Under the pieces are notes generated by a model that saw only the letters and a list, made by a program, of their open reading frames with translations, was not told where the DNA came from and ran no database searches. Below are positions 1 to 13,673 of a stretch of 64,000 nucleotides of DNA, in pieces. Position numbers and translations under genes: made by a program. Positions within the stretch are counted from its first letter, which is position 1, and every line of letters starts with the position of its first letter. The stretch is from positions 1,116,001-1,180,000 of the forward strand of contig NC_135248.1 in the NCBI RefSeq assembly GCF_947623445.1, given 5' to 3'. The DNA is from Clavelina lepadiformis (lineage: Eukaryota; Chordata; Ascidiacea; Aplousobranchia; Clavelinidae).

Positions 1-2290
1 GTAAGATTTTGTGGTCGGCGGTTGTGAAGAAATTTTCTATGGTTAGCTTGCTAGCACCCTGGCTAAACTTTTGTCGAGCTTATCGTTATCAACCAGTTAC
101 TTATGTGCAGAAAAAAGTTTGTTTTGAACGAGTTCTCTGTAGGCTTGTGCTGTTTTGTCATCATCATACTTATTTTCATTTGGCGAAAAGATTGTGGTTT
201 TTCGCGGGAAGTTTTTAAGAACTTTGTTTTGCTCAATGTTCCTAAGCGAGGTTAGTCGAGTATCACAGGTCGACTTTTTGATGGGCGTGCGTTCAATTTT
301 CAACGACAGACATCGCTACGGGTTATCGCCAGTCTACTACCAGCTGGGTCCTGACCAGTCTTACCACCAGTTTATGTTATTAAATAATGGGAAAACAATG
401 ACAGGTTTTATATGGGTCGAACGTAAAATTGATTGTTTTTATCCAAGATAACGGACTCCCGCAGGCGAAAAAAAGGAAATTTGGCGGCCTTGCGTTGTCA
501 TTTTTCCCGCTTGATTTGTAAACAGCTTCGGGCGGGGAGGTTAGAAAAGTTTTTGTTTGACTGAATGTGGCAATGATTTATTGAATGCGATATGGAAAGA
601 TAATTTTGGACGATGCAACCGCAACGAAGCGGCCGATTGGGAATTCTTCTTCATGTGAGCTAGGAAAGTAATTTAGGAATGAGCGATGAAGCCGACGAGC
701 TCATCGATAATTTTGGAATGAAATTAAACGTTTCTCTGATCCAAGAAATTAGCGGGAGGTCGCGATAAAAAACGCGGGAAAAGTTGATGACGCGATCCTT
801 ATTCCTCAACCATATTCCCAGTTACCTGTAGCGCGGTAGACAAGTGGGAAGCCGGCCAGAAAGAGCAAACTAATTTTAAGTTGTCAGCCAAACGAAACGT
901 ACTTTCCCATATCAGATTCTTGTTTGTTGAAAATAGTATCGCGAGTTTTGGCAAATGCAAACGCCAACTAGTCATTTACAACGTTAACAACCAGTTTATC
1001 CGCGCCAATAAGATCAGTTTAGTTTTAGTGTCCTTTTTGGTAGATTAGTCGCGGTGACTTATGGAATACAGCGAATAATATATTGTAATTTGTCCCTGTA
1101 ATAGAGGTGTCATCAATTAACAGTTAATTACTAGAATTGTTAGTATTGTGAAACTGTATTGTTATGGTTTGTGGTGAAAATGTTGTTGCAATTAACAAAA
1201 CAGTTCGTTCTTTCGTAAACTCTAAAATAATTGTGAAGCATTGTCTCAGCGTCATTGTGACACCTTATCTTCAATTCTTTATTTGTGGAACTATTGTATG
1301 AAAACGCTCGTGTTTGTCGATACGTCACAATGAGCAATCTGTGGTTCAGGTATTGGTATTACCAACGACGCTGTCACTATTTTGCAGGAACGCGTCAAAA
1401 TTGCTTTGACCGCTGTACGCCCAGTACATTCTCACAACTTGTCAAAAATTAGATTTATCTTCACTTAGGGTTATGGTTTAGGGACCTAGTTTGACTTTGC
1501 AGTTGTCCCAACACCAGAATAATTCCAACATTATTATAGGAATCCTAACTAATGGTTTCGGCGATTTCTTCAATACTTTGCCCAACTCTTCAGATTATTT
1601 GAAAACATCAAACTTTGACAAGTTTTAATTTTTAAACCGCTATCTTGCATGAGGTGAGATTACTCCGGTGCTGGGTTGCCGCTTTGACGGTTAGCTACCA
1701 TCGGCCCGTATGCGTTTCCTTGGCGGGTCGGATGCGGCCCGAAAGCCGTGGACTGTTGAAACGGACAGCGGAATGATTCGGTACGACACCGCGTTATTAG
1801 TCTGTAATCAAAAAGAAAATATTATAACGCTTCGATTATAACGAAAGCAGTCGCTCTTTTGTATCAACTACGCAGAGGATATCGTCTTTGGAATAGGCTG
1901 AAAATATAGATTGGTGAATTCTAGCGAGAGATAGCTCGCATGGCGGTAGTTGTACAATGCAAAAAAAAAACAGAAAATATATCATAGCACTCTATGAGCC
2001 AACTTTTATCTGCTAATAAATGTCGAGCTGAGGTAAAAGTTAAAAATCACCTCCCCTGCGGTGCTATCATGTATTTTATTTGTTTATTATGTATTGGGTT
2101 AACATAGTTTGGTATCAATATTGACGACGATAATTTGCAGTTATCTCAGTGCCTTTTGGTTTATTTCGCTCGGTGATTGGATAGCTTTATCCCGAAATTT
2201 ATGATAACCTTCTAGTGATGGTAGTGTTTTTTTTATACGTTTGACCAAGCACTTGCGTGCTACTTCGCAAAGCGTTTGTCGTTTTGTGAC
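1..2290. other. Upstream non-coding stretch, no gene seen
   Basis: No open frame here has an ATG start, splice signals and protein-like composition together. The short frames in the first 450 bases overlap on both strands and look like chance. A GC-richer patch near 1660-1760 has no recognised family. The stretch probably holds distal promoter sequence of the RRM gene at 3057. Confidence 0.5.
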
Positions 2291-2492
2291 GCTGTTTGTC
2301 AAGTCGTCACGCATGGCTGCAAGCGGTTTCTCTCCACAGACGCTTTGAGGTGCACGAAAAGAATTTGGTGTGGAAATTTGGTTTCAGAAATTTGGTTTGC
2401 TGTCAGAGTGTAGGCGTAGATGTTGCGGCCAGTTTTGTTCATTTACGAATTTATTCATTGCCTGTGATACATACGCCGTACTTTGTGTGGCA
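2291..2492 (+). other. Possible 5' UTR exon of the RRM gene
   Basis: An open stretch without an in-frame ATG ends at a strong donor (CAG followed by GTGAGT at 2493). Candidate acceptors lie near 2986 and just before 3057, upstream of the RRM start codon. It is best read as a non-coding leader exon spliced to the RRM coding exon. The 5' boundary is a guess. Confidence 0.3.
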
Positions 2493-2718
2493 GGTGAGTC
2501 ATAAAGAGATATTTGATTAGTTTTTAGTTAACCCGGCTTGAAGGCCTAATTTAGGAGTAATTCATGCAGAGTAGGCCTATTTCAGGTGCTGACACTGACT
2601 GGCAAAATAACTAATCCGGATTCTTTCGAGTTTTTTTACTTTGACACTTTGTGCTACATGCCCAATGCCAAAGTTAAGCTTAAAGTCAAGCCGACTCGGT
2701 TAGCATGGCTTGTAAGCA

Positions 2719-2875
2719 GTTGTATATCATCTGAGTGACAGTATTGGAGGGTCATAAATTATTCATTCGAGTGACATAATTAACCCTAACCCTCACCCTA
2801 ACCCATCACTGTAGTTTGAACAGTACTTACCAATGTGTCACTTAAATGAACTGTCACTCAGTTGATCAACTACCC
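2719..2875. mobile_element. Small terminal-inverted-repeat element (MITE) with 9-bp target duplication
   Basis: A 157-bp element is flanked by perfect 9-bp direct repeats TTGTAAGCA (2710-2718 and 2876-2884). The terminal regions are inverted copies sharing CTGAGTGACAGT (2731-2742) and its complement (2850-2861). A 9-bp duplication fits the Mutator/MULE group. The interior carries CCCTAA-type repeats near 2780-2805. It has no coding capacity. Confidence 0.6.
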
Positions 2876-3056
2876 TTGTAAGCATGTGATCCAGGCATGC
2901 TAAACGAGACAGCCAAAGATTGGGACACCTATAGTGTATAATTCTTTTTTTATTGTTATTAATTTTTGAGGTGTTGTTTTACTGCAGTATTTAACTTGTG
3001 ATTACTACAAAGTGGTAGACTACTATTACTTTATTTAAATTGTGTGCACATTGAGA

Positions 3057-3905
3057 ATGGAGGGAAAACTTTTGGAGAAGTTGTGTCTTCGTGAAAATGG
3101 GTTTTCTGTCACCTCTATTTCAACGACAAATTTTGACCCACAGCCAATAAATGAGAAATCCCATTTTGTTCAGAATCGTATATTTGTCGGCAATTTTCCA
3201 AGTTCAGCCACTCACAAAGATGTTAGTAATGTCTTTCGGCCATTTGGTGAAATACTTCAGACCAACATTGTTGACAAACCAAAGTTCACGACCCGTTACG
3301 GTTTCGTTACATTTCGTACCATTGAAGCAGCTGATGTTGTCCTGAGTCTTTATGCCAGAGGCCGGCAATTTGTGGTAAGAGGTTTTCCGGTTTCAATCAA
3401 TCGCGCCGTCTTTAAGCCACGCAAGCAGTTACTCGTCAACAAGCTTCTACGATGCCCTAACACAGGTTACTACAAGTGTGTTATGGATATGGGCGGTGAT
3501 AAGGTCACAGCTGAGTTTGTTAACGGTACGGTCTACTTCAAACCATTCCTTGGGGCAAACCTGAAGAAATGCGACTACAGTGATCTTGTTGTGTGCCAGC
3601 AGAAATCATGTGGATTGCCAGTCTCCTGCGGTAATGGCTTGGCGTATAAAAGCAGTTTGCTGTTACCAAAACCGTCCATGATGCCAATGTGTTGTTCAGC
3701 TTTCCCATTTGCAAATGCAGGAAATCTCCAAATGCAGTTACCGATGCCTCAAATTTATTCAATCCCCAATTCCCAAATGGTAGCTCCAAAACCCATGACC
3801 CCAGTTTCTGGAGTGCATCTGCCACCTACCCATGTACGCTCAAATATGATGTCCATGCCACCGGTTGTCCGATTTGCACCACCACAACTGCAAGTTATTC
3901 AATAA
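3057..3905 (+). CDS. RRM RNA-binding protein, DAZ/Boule-like
   Basis: Single-exon reading frame of 282 aa starting at the ATG at 3057; the longer upstream reading would need a non-ATG start. One RNA-recognition motif spans about residues 40-115. RNP2 is IFVGNF at 42-47 and RNP1 is RYGFVTF at 80-86, both with the aromatic residues that stack on RNA bases. After the domain comes FPVSINRAVFKPRKQ, resembling the segment that ends the DAZ/Boule RRM (LNIGPAIRKQ). The C-terminal 150 residues are rich in Pro, Met, Gln and Ser, as in translation regulators of that family, but contain no recognisable DAZ repeat. It probably binds mRNA 3' UTRs in the cytoplasm, possibly in germ line or egg. The RRM is certain from the motifs; assignment to DAZ/Boule rather than another RRM family is inference. 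PDE6D follows on the same strand about 730 bp downstream. Confidence 0.8.
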   Translation: MEGKLLEKLCLRENGFSVTSISTTNFDPQPINEKSHFVQNRIFVGNFPSSATHKDVSNVFRPFGEILQTNIVDKPKFTTRYGFVTFRTIEAADVVLSLYARGRQFVVRGFPVSINRAVFKPRKQLLVNKLLRCPNTGYYKCVMDMGGDKVTAEFVNGTVYFKPFLGANLKKCDYSDLVVCQQKSCGLPVSCGNGLAYKSSLLLPKPSMMPMCCSAFPFANAGNLQMQLPMPQIYSIPNSQMVAPKPMTPVSGVHLPPTHVRSNMMSMPPVVRFAPPQLQVIQ

Positions 3906-4638
3906 CTGCGCACTAATGCTTGCAGAACTCTTGTGTATATAGTCATTCGTGTGTTTTCATCTCATCAGTATATTCTCAGCTTTGTAAATGTCATGGTCAG
4001 TATCTTCATTTTATTATGTAGCGACTTTTCAGTGTTTGTAGTCAGTAGCATTTTCTTGCCACCAATTGTGAAGTTTTTACTCATAAACTTTCTTAGTTCA
4101 CTCTTTGCAGTTTTTGTAGATTTTATCTAGATTCGCAGTTTTTACTGAACTTCTTGTTGGAAATTATGACCAATTTAGCATGATTTCAAATTTTACCTTG
4201 CGTTTTAAACACTGAGCTGCCATTCCCATCACTGCCTGAACACTTTTTCATAGAATTTCAGTGATCGTGTTGCTTGTAACCTTTGCTATGCACAGAGTGC
4301 TTTGCTACATTTTAACACAAATCATGTTATTTTGTGCTAAAACCACCAATCTTCCCCATCATGTATCATGCACCGTCCAATAATCCTTTTTTATATGAGA
4401 TTTTGTGTTCCTTTTGGGTTTCTATTTTTTGTTACTTTGTTTACGGTTTGCTTAGTTACTGTGCTGTATGGATAAGACCTTGCTTGTTGGTAGTGCCTTA
4501 AGGTGTTAGTACGTTTATTTTTCCTTTGTGTTTTAAGGTACGCCATCTTTCTGTTGCTAACTGCACATTTCGTTTCTTCAAGGTTTAATATCGTTGCAGG
4601 CTAAGTTTTTGGTCACTAAAAGTTTATCTGATTTTAAA
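3906..4638 (+). other. 3' UTR of RRM gene and PDE6D leader
   Basis: T-rich non-coding sequence between two genes on the same strand. No clear AATAAA was picked out. A pyrimidine-flanked acceptor TTGCAG ends at 4599, 39 bases before the PDE6D start. It could serve cis- or spliced-leader trans-splicing. Confidence 0.5.
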
Positions 4639-7202
<2,564 letters not shown>

Positions 7203-9385
7203 AAATCTGAATTGGAAACACTGCTTAATCCCCCTGGCATCATCGCAAAATCATTTCTTGTTGAAACAGTTTTATTAAAAATGACCAATTACAAATCTAA
7301 TCTTACACTAAATGCACTTAAAATGTCAGCTGTGATTTTTCAACATGATTTCCCCACTTTTTCCAGTTGGGCCTCATATTGTGGTCCATGCATTCAATCC
7401 GGCTTCTGTTGAGAACTGGTTCGCTACAAGCATATAAGTCCATGTTAATAACTAAAGCTCTTCTGTGCTCTCAGCTACGTGAAATATATGCGCACTGTAT
7501 CTCATTTTGAATATTGTGCTCTCTTGCATTTTTGTTGGATTTACAAATATTTATAATCTGTTTATGGTTTTTAGTCGCTTTTTATGTGTTTAGGCTACAA
7601 GTTTGCTGTACGATGTTTTTTTAAATATTAGTTTACCTTTGATATTAATCAGGGCCAGGGAAATCGGTAAACAAGAAATTCTTACCTGATAAACGTACCA
7701 ATTTCAGGATTTTAAGTTTGATTTTTAATTTCAACGGAATGTCATAATCTTACGACGGCAATATTCCACCTGAAATGCACAGAATGATTTGTTATTGCAC
7801 ACGCCCCTATTTAGGTTATGTCGCCTTTTTAAAGTAGTTCACTCGGTTACTTTAGCTCGAACCCTTTGTACTAGTATCCACCACTTTTCTGTGATGTGGC
7901 ATGTTTAAAGCCTAAGGTGCCAATGTATTTACTTTTGACATGCTTTATGGTGTAGAACTGAGAATGATTTCAATTGCTGATTGCACAGCGTTTTTGGTCT
8001 GGCCCTCCACCTGCTGCATAAACTGCAACTTAGATAAATGTTTTTATTTGATTTGTACTTTTTGTTTGAAAAGCATGTGCGGTAGTTGCTTGCGTATTTC
8101 TGGAATAATTGAATTAATTCAAAAGTAGTACAAACGAATTGTTAAGAGCTACACAGTTTGAAATATTTCAACATTTCTCTTTGCGAATATTGAAGGAGAA
8201 ATACTTGATTGTCAAATCCTTTCTTGTCCACTCATAGCAAACGAACTGCTCTTAATTGCTGCCTGAAGATGCCACATATTCTGGGTCAAAGGTTGCTTTA
8301 TTTTTATTGTAACTTGACCAGGTAGTTCGTGTGTTTTTTAATGACGTAGAAGCTGAGAAAAGCTCATCATTTACTTGCAAGTCCAATTTAGCGTCTTAAA
8401 TTTACCATGTATGGTCCCTTCAATAAACAGTGAAAACACAAGATTCCCAACCAGCTGTTAAGCTTCTTTTTTCATTGTTCTCTGCTGTGATGTTAATAAA
8501 GATCTGAAGGTGGTTCCTTGTGAATGCAGTTACACAAGATATAGTTAAGATAAGATAGAGACGAAACATTTTGAAGCAATCTTCTGTTTATGTTCTTTTA
8601 ATTGCAGATTTTTTGTAATTTCTCTCTAACTGTGTATGTGCCATCATTATATCAAAGTGACGCATTGTCCTATCAATGAAAAAAGAACCCATATCATCTG
8701 GGCAAGTAAACCTGATTTGATTGGGCATCTGGCACATGCAATTTTTTTGTTGAAGCAGTTTTCAACTTTGAATGATTCAAAACAGATGGATTTCCGTTTT
8801 ATGAGTGACTGTATTTTGTTTTAATAAATGGTTGATTGGTTTCATATGAAAGATATTTTGAAGACGGAAATGGGAGGTTAATCGGGTTCCTGGGATTGTT
8901 TTATTTAGGTTAAAAACGTGTTCGTGTTCAAAACATCTTTCTAACTCTCAGCTAATTATTGATGAAGAAAATGTTGCTAGGAACAATGTTTTGTTTTCAA
9001 ATCTGCCAAATGCATAACAATTAAGAGTTCTCAAAAGCAGAGAACTTCAGTAAAGCAAGATCAGCTCTTCATCCATTCGAGTTAAAACAAAGGAAAGTTA
9101 ATATCACTCAGCTTAATGAGTAGCACAGTGGTTTAGGTCAACGGTGGTATTTGGGGAACCATTTATAGGTGCTTTGTCATACTCCACGGGAACAGAAAAC
9201 TTGGAAATGAGAAATCAAATTTACAAGAAAAAAGTTTACTTGATGATCAAACAACATCAGCAGACAAAACACTTTGAACTTTGCCCAACGGTATCCTATC
9301 CTGCTCCCTAGGAGGAAAGATGGACAGACTTCATTTAAGCTCGTCCTCATCCACCAGCACTGTATATCAAGTCGAAGTAAGATTG
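7203..9385. other. PDE6D 3' UTR and intergenic DNA
   Basis: AT-rich sequence without a supportable gene. AATAAA hexamers at 8422 and near 8493 and 8822 are candidate polyadenylation signals for PDE6D, or in the opposite sense lie beyond the end of the CUSTOS-like gene. Short frames here lack splice or domain support. Confidence 0.5.
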
Positions 9386-10822
9386 TTACAGGTGAAGAAG
9401 ATCAGACTTTCTTCTTTTTCGGCTTCGATTTATCTTTTGTTGTTGCCAGGACGTCTTTTCCCATTTTTTGTCCAACTGGTTTCTCGTTTTCTACAAAAGC
9501 AATTCAGGTCATAGGTCTGCTTGATGTGGTGAAATAAGTGCAGTAATAATCACCACACTCCACATGTTGCTTTTGTGTATTTTTTGTAAACAAAAAGAAC
9601 GGATTGTATTGAACAACAAAAACAGTTGTGTTATGTTCCTCAACCTGTGATGGATTTCAACATCTGTGTAGAAGCAATTATAAATTATGTAAATAGGGGC
9701 AAAGGGTTGGAAGTTACCAAGCAATTATTTTGGCTCTTCACAAAGTTTAAAACAATTCACACCCAAACTTTTGTTGTAAAATATATTCAATGTTGTAGAA
9801 ATTGCTCACCAAATTTGACCTGAAAAGCTCCCTCCCCCCAGTTCAAAACATCATCTCCGGAGACAACTGCCTCTGATAACTTCCTCATTTCCGACTCCGA
9901 ATCACTGAAGAAAACAAACGCTCGTGTGACAACACAATGAAGCTAAAATGTCACGAAAATAAAATGAAATTTTCTTTGACATGGTTAGCAAGAAAAAATT
10001 GAACGTATGTTGCACCTATCCGATAATTCAACTTTCGTGATATTTCTCTTCCTAGTTGGACTTTTTCCTTTCTTCTCTTCGTCAGTGACGAGGATCTTAG
10101 TTGAAGAGTGAAGAAGTCTTATACCGTCAAGATTGTTGTTGTCAATCGATTTTTCTCCTGTTTTTGTCTGACAATCTTCCATTTTGATTTTGCTGCAACG
10201 ATGCAAAATCCCAATTACTCTTATATCCAACTAAACTAAGATTGACATGCTTTAGCTAGAGAGAGCAAGGGTCTAAGCACAGAGCTTTCTGAGGGCAAGT
10301 GTGAGACTAAACAACAAAGCATACACCTGTCTAAATATAAAGATAACTTCTTTGAAATGTGCTGACGAAATTCGGGGGTTGTGTTCAGGAAGTGATTGTC
10401 TTTTGTGGCATCAGGCCAGATCTGATGCCTGATACTTGTCTTGCCTGCAAGTTGCTTCTGTAGAACACTCGCTTTACCTTAAAATATTGCTTGGTTAAAA
10501 ATTGCTTCAAACGCTTGAATATTATCGAACTTGCGTGTAGTTAAAATTTATTTTTACAACTTTTTCACGAATAATATCAGCAAATAGCCTAATCTGCACA
10601 TTTCGTACTGCATGTGTGCATTTGGCTCGTAAAATGCAAAGCAATCAGTGCACATGCGCTGCCTGCACGATACTTATTTAACAGTTTGAAGCATAGAAAA
10701 GCTTTATTCATACCATTAGAAAGACATTTTTTATCATTTTCGTCCCGTTCCATGCAAATTATGAGTTCAGGAGCTACAGCTTCCCTTAGCCGCACATCAT
10801 CTTCGCTGTCTGATGAATCCAT
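9386..10822 (-). CDS. CUSTOS: CUSTOS-like protein (dishevelled-binding Wnt modulator)
   Basis: Five exons on the minus strand (10714-10822, 10327-10444, 10016-10192, 9820-9904, 9386-9475) join in phase to 192 aa. The start is the ATG at 10822. Landmarks match vertebrate CUSTOS (C12orf43) in order: an acidic start MDSSDSEDDVRLREA (human SDAEELERCREA), then LNTTPEFRQHISKKL (human LQTTPEFRAHVAKKL), then GIRLLHSSTK followed by a basic SPTRKR stretch, then a second acidic/REA-like unit SDSESEMRKLSEAV (human SEDSDEEWRRCREAA), then a basic tail. Vertebrate CUSTOS is reported to bind Dishevelled, act at the nuclear envelope and dampen canonical Wnt signalling. The last exon is the weakest part. In the phase predicted by exon 4 it ends in an Arg/Lys-rich tail, but another frame of the same exon reads KSKPKKKKV and stop, which resembles the vertebrate tail better. 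An exon or donor may therefore be missed there. Confidence 0.78.
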
Positions 10823-11810
10823 GAGTTTTTGCGAATGCAGCGAAATCTTTCCCAGAAATTAAAACATGTTTTGGTAAGTAAGAGTGTTTCTTACTTAATT
10901 ACAAGATCTTACTATGATAATTCTACACTCAATTAATAAAATGCAAGACTGGTTATATTGTATTCAATTATTAAGATAATAAGATTATTAAAGGCCACAG
11001 GATTTTCATTCAAAAATGGGTTCCTTCCAAAATACAGGAAATTACACACACAGCATAGTTAATCGAAGAAATAAAATTTTAACAGTTAATACTAAGCAGT
11101 CGGGTAATTGTTTAAACTCAAAAAGATATTTAAGTAAAACTAGAACCTTTAATTCAATTTGTTTACAACATTCAAAGTGTTTTAGGTCCAAATTTTACAT
11201 GTTAGTCCTGAACGTTTAATTTTTGGTCCAAACTTTGCAAAGAATGACATTTTTCTGAAAGTTCTGGACACAGAACAGCAGTTCAAAGGCAATCAGTGTT
11301 GGATATTATGTATGAATTAAAATTGTTTGCATGTACAAAGTTTTTATTTACCGCAAACAGTTTAACACAATTTTTGTGAACATAGCCAGAAGCTTGACAA
11401 TTATATTCATTTTCCAACCAAGTTTTTAAGTCCAAAATTTGTATAAATTGGCCATTTTATATGCAATTTAATTTTTCAAAAGATTTAAATTCAAATTGAT
11501 GATTGTATCGTTTTTCGCCATATACTGAGCTAGTTGCAGCTGTTGGGAGTGATAATGTGGTGGCAATCTTCATTCTAAGATGTCTCCTTTTTTGGAGACA
11601 CCGGTTTCTCTTGTGTGCCAGGTGTGCTCTTGACGAGTGGGGCATGCTAACAGCTTTGACATCGAGTCGACAATGTGGTTCTAGTCCTTATAGCCCGGAA
11701 AGTGGAAATAGTAATTTCCATTAAACCGGTACAAAAGTTGCTATACACTAAATTATGCCTATCAGTGTAATTACCTGTGTTAAAAAAATAACATAAAAAT
11801 ATTCACTTTA

Positions 11811-11995
11811 GTCGGCTCGGTAGCCAAGTGGTTTGAGTGCTGCGCTCGCAACCAATGTGGCTTGTGTTCCGTGTTCGATACCCAGTGGAGCCAAACCGTT
11901 GTAAAACCCTTTGGCAAAGTATTAGCGACACTTGCTCCAGTTTAGTGGACCAGGCAATAATGGACAATACTATATAAAAACTATCAAAACACCAA
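11811..11995 (+). repeat. tRNA-derived SINE
   Basis: The head (11811-11896) reads as a tRNA-like unit with a box A-like TAGCCAAGTGG and a box B-like GTTCGATACCC. The outermost GGCTC pairs with GAGCC at its end. The remaining acceptor positions mispair, and a non-tRNA tail continues to about 11995, so this is a SINE rather than a working tRNA gene. Confidence 0.6.
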
Positions 11996-12014
11996 AATAA
12001 AAAATGCGTTACGG

Positions 12015-12145
12015 ACGTAACTTGCGTTTATAAAGGTTTGCTCGGTGACCGAGGTTCGAGCGATGAAGAATTATCGCCGGGGTTAAGTCGTGCAAAGACT
12101 TTCCTCAGTCCGAGGATAAAGATCATTATACGATATACCATAACA
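12015..12145 (+). repeat. SINE-type repeat, copy A
   Basis: Contains GGTTCGAGCGATGAAGAA followed by ATCGCCGGGGTTAAGTCG and a CAGTCCGAGGATAAAGATC tail. The same order of blocks recurs at 12365-12450 and 54320-54410, and in reverse at about 19935-19985, showing a dispersed family. Confidence 0.55.
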
Positions 12146-12364
12146 TTATCTAAATTTCTGGCAACACCACATGACGTTTGATTAACTTTCTTGCATGCAG
12201 CAAATTTGTCTTAGGGTATTCCCTGCAATTTGACAAGGGAGATTACCCTTCTTAGTTAAATTTTTTCTGAGACTAAAATTAATATTTCATTGATAGGAAA
12301 AGGTTTTGAAATTTAACCTTCATAGAGTAACATACAAAAAAACCAAAAAGCGACTTTCTTGAGT

Positions 12365-12450
12365 AGCTAGCTCGGTAACCGCGGTTTGAGCAATGAGGAA
12401 TCACTTCAAGTTGGCGAAAGCTTTTCTCAGTTCGATGATTAAGATTATCA
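12365..12450 (+). repeat. SINE-type repeat, copy B
   Basis: Diverged copy of the 12015 repeat: CTCGGTAACCGCGGTTTGAG, then GCAATGAGGAATCA, then CTCAGTTCGATGATTAAGAT at the expected spacing. Confidence 0.5.
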
Positions 12451-12764
12451 TTTTCATTTTTTTTTCAAAAGCAGTCATCATTACATTTAATGAACAATGT
12501 AAAAAAACAAAACTCGTTGTTACTTGTCATAATTTGGATATGACATGCTTCCAATTGATTGAAGTATTCATTTACTATTTTACAACAGTCCACATAACCG
12601 TCACATGTAGTTCCCACCGTAGTGACGTCATCCCGAAATACGTCGAAGCAGAGAGACTGGCATAAAAGTTCAAGTTGTTACGGCTATTAAACGTTAGTTA
12701 CTGTACATTGCTTTGGTCAACCTGAATATGTTGCAAATTACCCGCTCTGCCTTCAGTCAGGCCA

Positions 12765-12855
12765 ATGGCGCAGCATCCTGATGCGCATTAGGTGGTGAGG
12801 AAAGTTTAGCGAATAACAACCCAAAGGTTCCTGGTTCAAACCCCGGACCTTGCAA
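12765..12855 (+). repeat. tRNA-like repeat
   Basis: Has a box A-like GGCCAATGGCGCAGC and a box B GGTTCAAACCCC about 75 bases apart. A long variable section and poor acceptor pairing argue for a SINE head or tRNA relic. Confidence 0.4.
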
Positions 12856-12944
12856 GTCCATTTCGGCGTATAAACTTTAAGTCCAAATGTTCTTATCGGT
12901 TTTTTAAAAGAAAACAACATTTGTTTGTTATATATCTTTTTAAC

Positions 12945-13035
12945 TTCATTCGCTCACACCGTTGCATAGCTCGAGCACTGCTGAAAGTCCATTGGTGCAA
13001 TGGGTCGCCGGTTCGAATCCCCTATCTGATACTTT
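12945..13035 (+). repeat. tRNA-like repeat
   Basis: Box B-like GGTTCGAATCCCC at the end, with an upstream A-box-like TGCATAGCTCGAGC. No clean cloverleaf. Confidence 0.4.
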
Positions 13036-13094
13036 TCCGTTTTCAAGAACCTTAATCTGATGCTCCTTTAAATCCGTTAAGTTATCATTGTTTG

Positions 13095-13178
13095 CTGTTG
13101 CCGCTTCGTAGCTCGCGTCCTTCGACACTGCACTCGGTGCTAGAGGTTCCAGGTTCGATCCCCGGCCGTAAGCCATTC
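13095..13178 (+). repeat. tRNA-like repeat running into minisatellite
   Basis: TAGCTCGCGTCC resembles box A and GGTTCGATCCCCGG box B. The sequence after box B (GGCCGTAAGCC) is the likely seed of the adjoining tandem array, whose unit begins GGCCATAAGCC. Confidence 0.45.
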
Positions 13179-13390
13179 TAGCCCAATTCACGGCCATAAG
13201 CCGCTTAAACTTAATCCACGGCCATAAGCCGCTTAAACTTAATCCACGGCCATAAGCCGCTTTAACTTAATCCAAGGCCCTAAGCTACCTTTAACCCAAT
13301 TCAAGGCCATAAGCCACTCTAAAACAATCCATGGCCTTAAGCCGCTCTTTGTCCTATCCCTCGGCCATGGGCCACTCTAAACCCTTTAAA
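13179..13390 (+). repeat. Minisatellite, unit about 29 bp
   Basis: Seven or so tandem copies of a unit beginning GGCCATAAGCCGCTT. The first three are nearly identical and later ones drift (GGCCCTAAGCTACC, GGCCATAAGCCACTC, GGCCTTAAGCCGCTC, GGCCATGGGCCACTC). Confidence 0.75.
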
Positions 13391-13596
13391 CCCTACCCCA
13401 ACCCCACCCCTCCCTTCCTAATCCCTTCCCTAACCCCGACCCCATCTGTAAGTTAACGGCCTTAAGCCACATAACAACGTCTGGAACTGAGGCGCCGGCC
13501 GGGGACGCGGGTGAAGTGGCAACATCAGTGGAATATGTTTTTTATTTGGTCAGTGATTTCGAATGATATATATTTGAAATTTGCAGCAAAATAAAA

Positions 13597-13673
13597 AGGG
13601 TTATTTAGCTCGGTTGTAAAATCTTTGCCATCCAACATGAAGGTACCGGGTTCGATTCCCGGCCGAGCAACAG
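13597..13673 (+). repeat. tRNA-like unit, relic or SINE head
   Basis: Best tRNA-like match in the cluster: A-box-like TTAGCTCGGTTG, B-box GGGTTCGATTCCC with a full T-stem, and an outer stem GTTATTT against GAGCAAC that pairs with two G-U pairs and one mismatch. The anticodon arm does not fold cleanly, so a functional tRNA is unlikely. Confidence 0.4.

Noticed and set aside
9274-9537. Plus-strand Ser/Phe-rich frames opposite the CUSTOS-like last exon
   Set aside because: They are complements of the Lys/Arg-rich tail and of intron sequence.
13597-13673. Functional tRNA gene
   Set aside because: B box and T-stem are good, but the acceptor has a mismatch and the anticodon arm does not fold; more likely a relic or SINE head.
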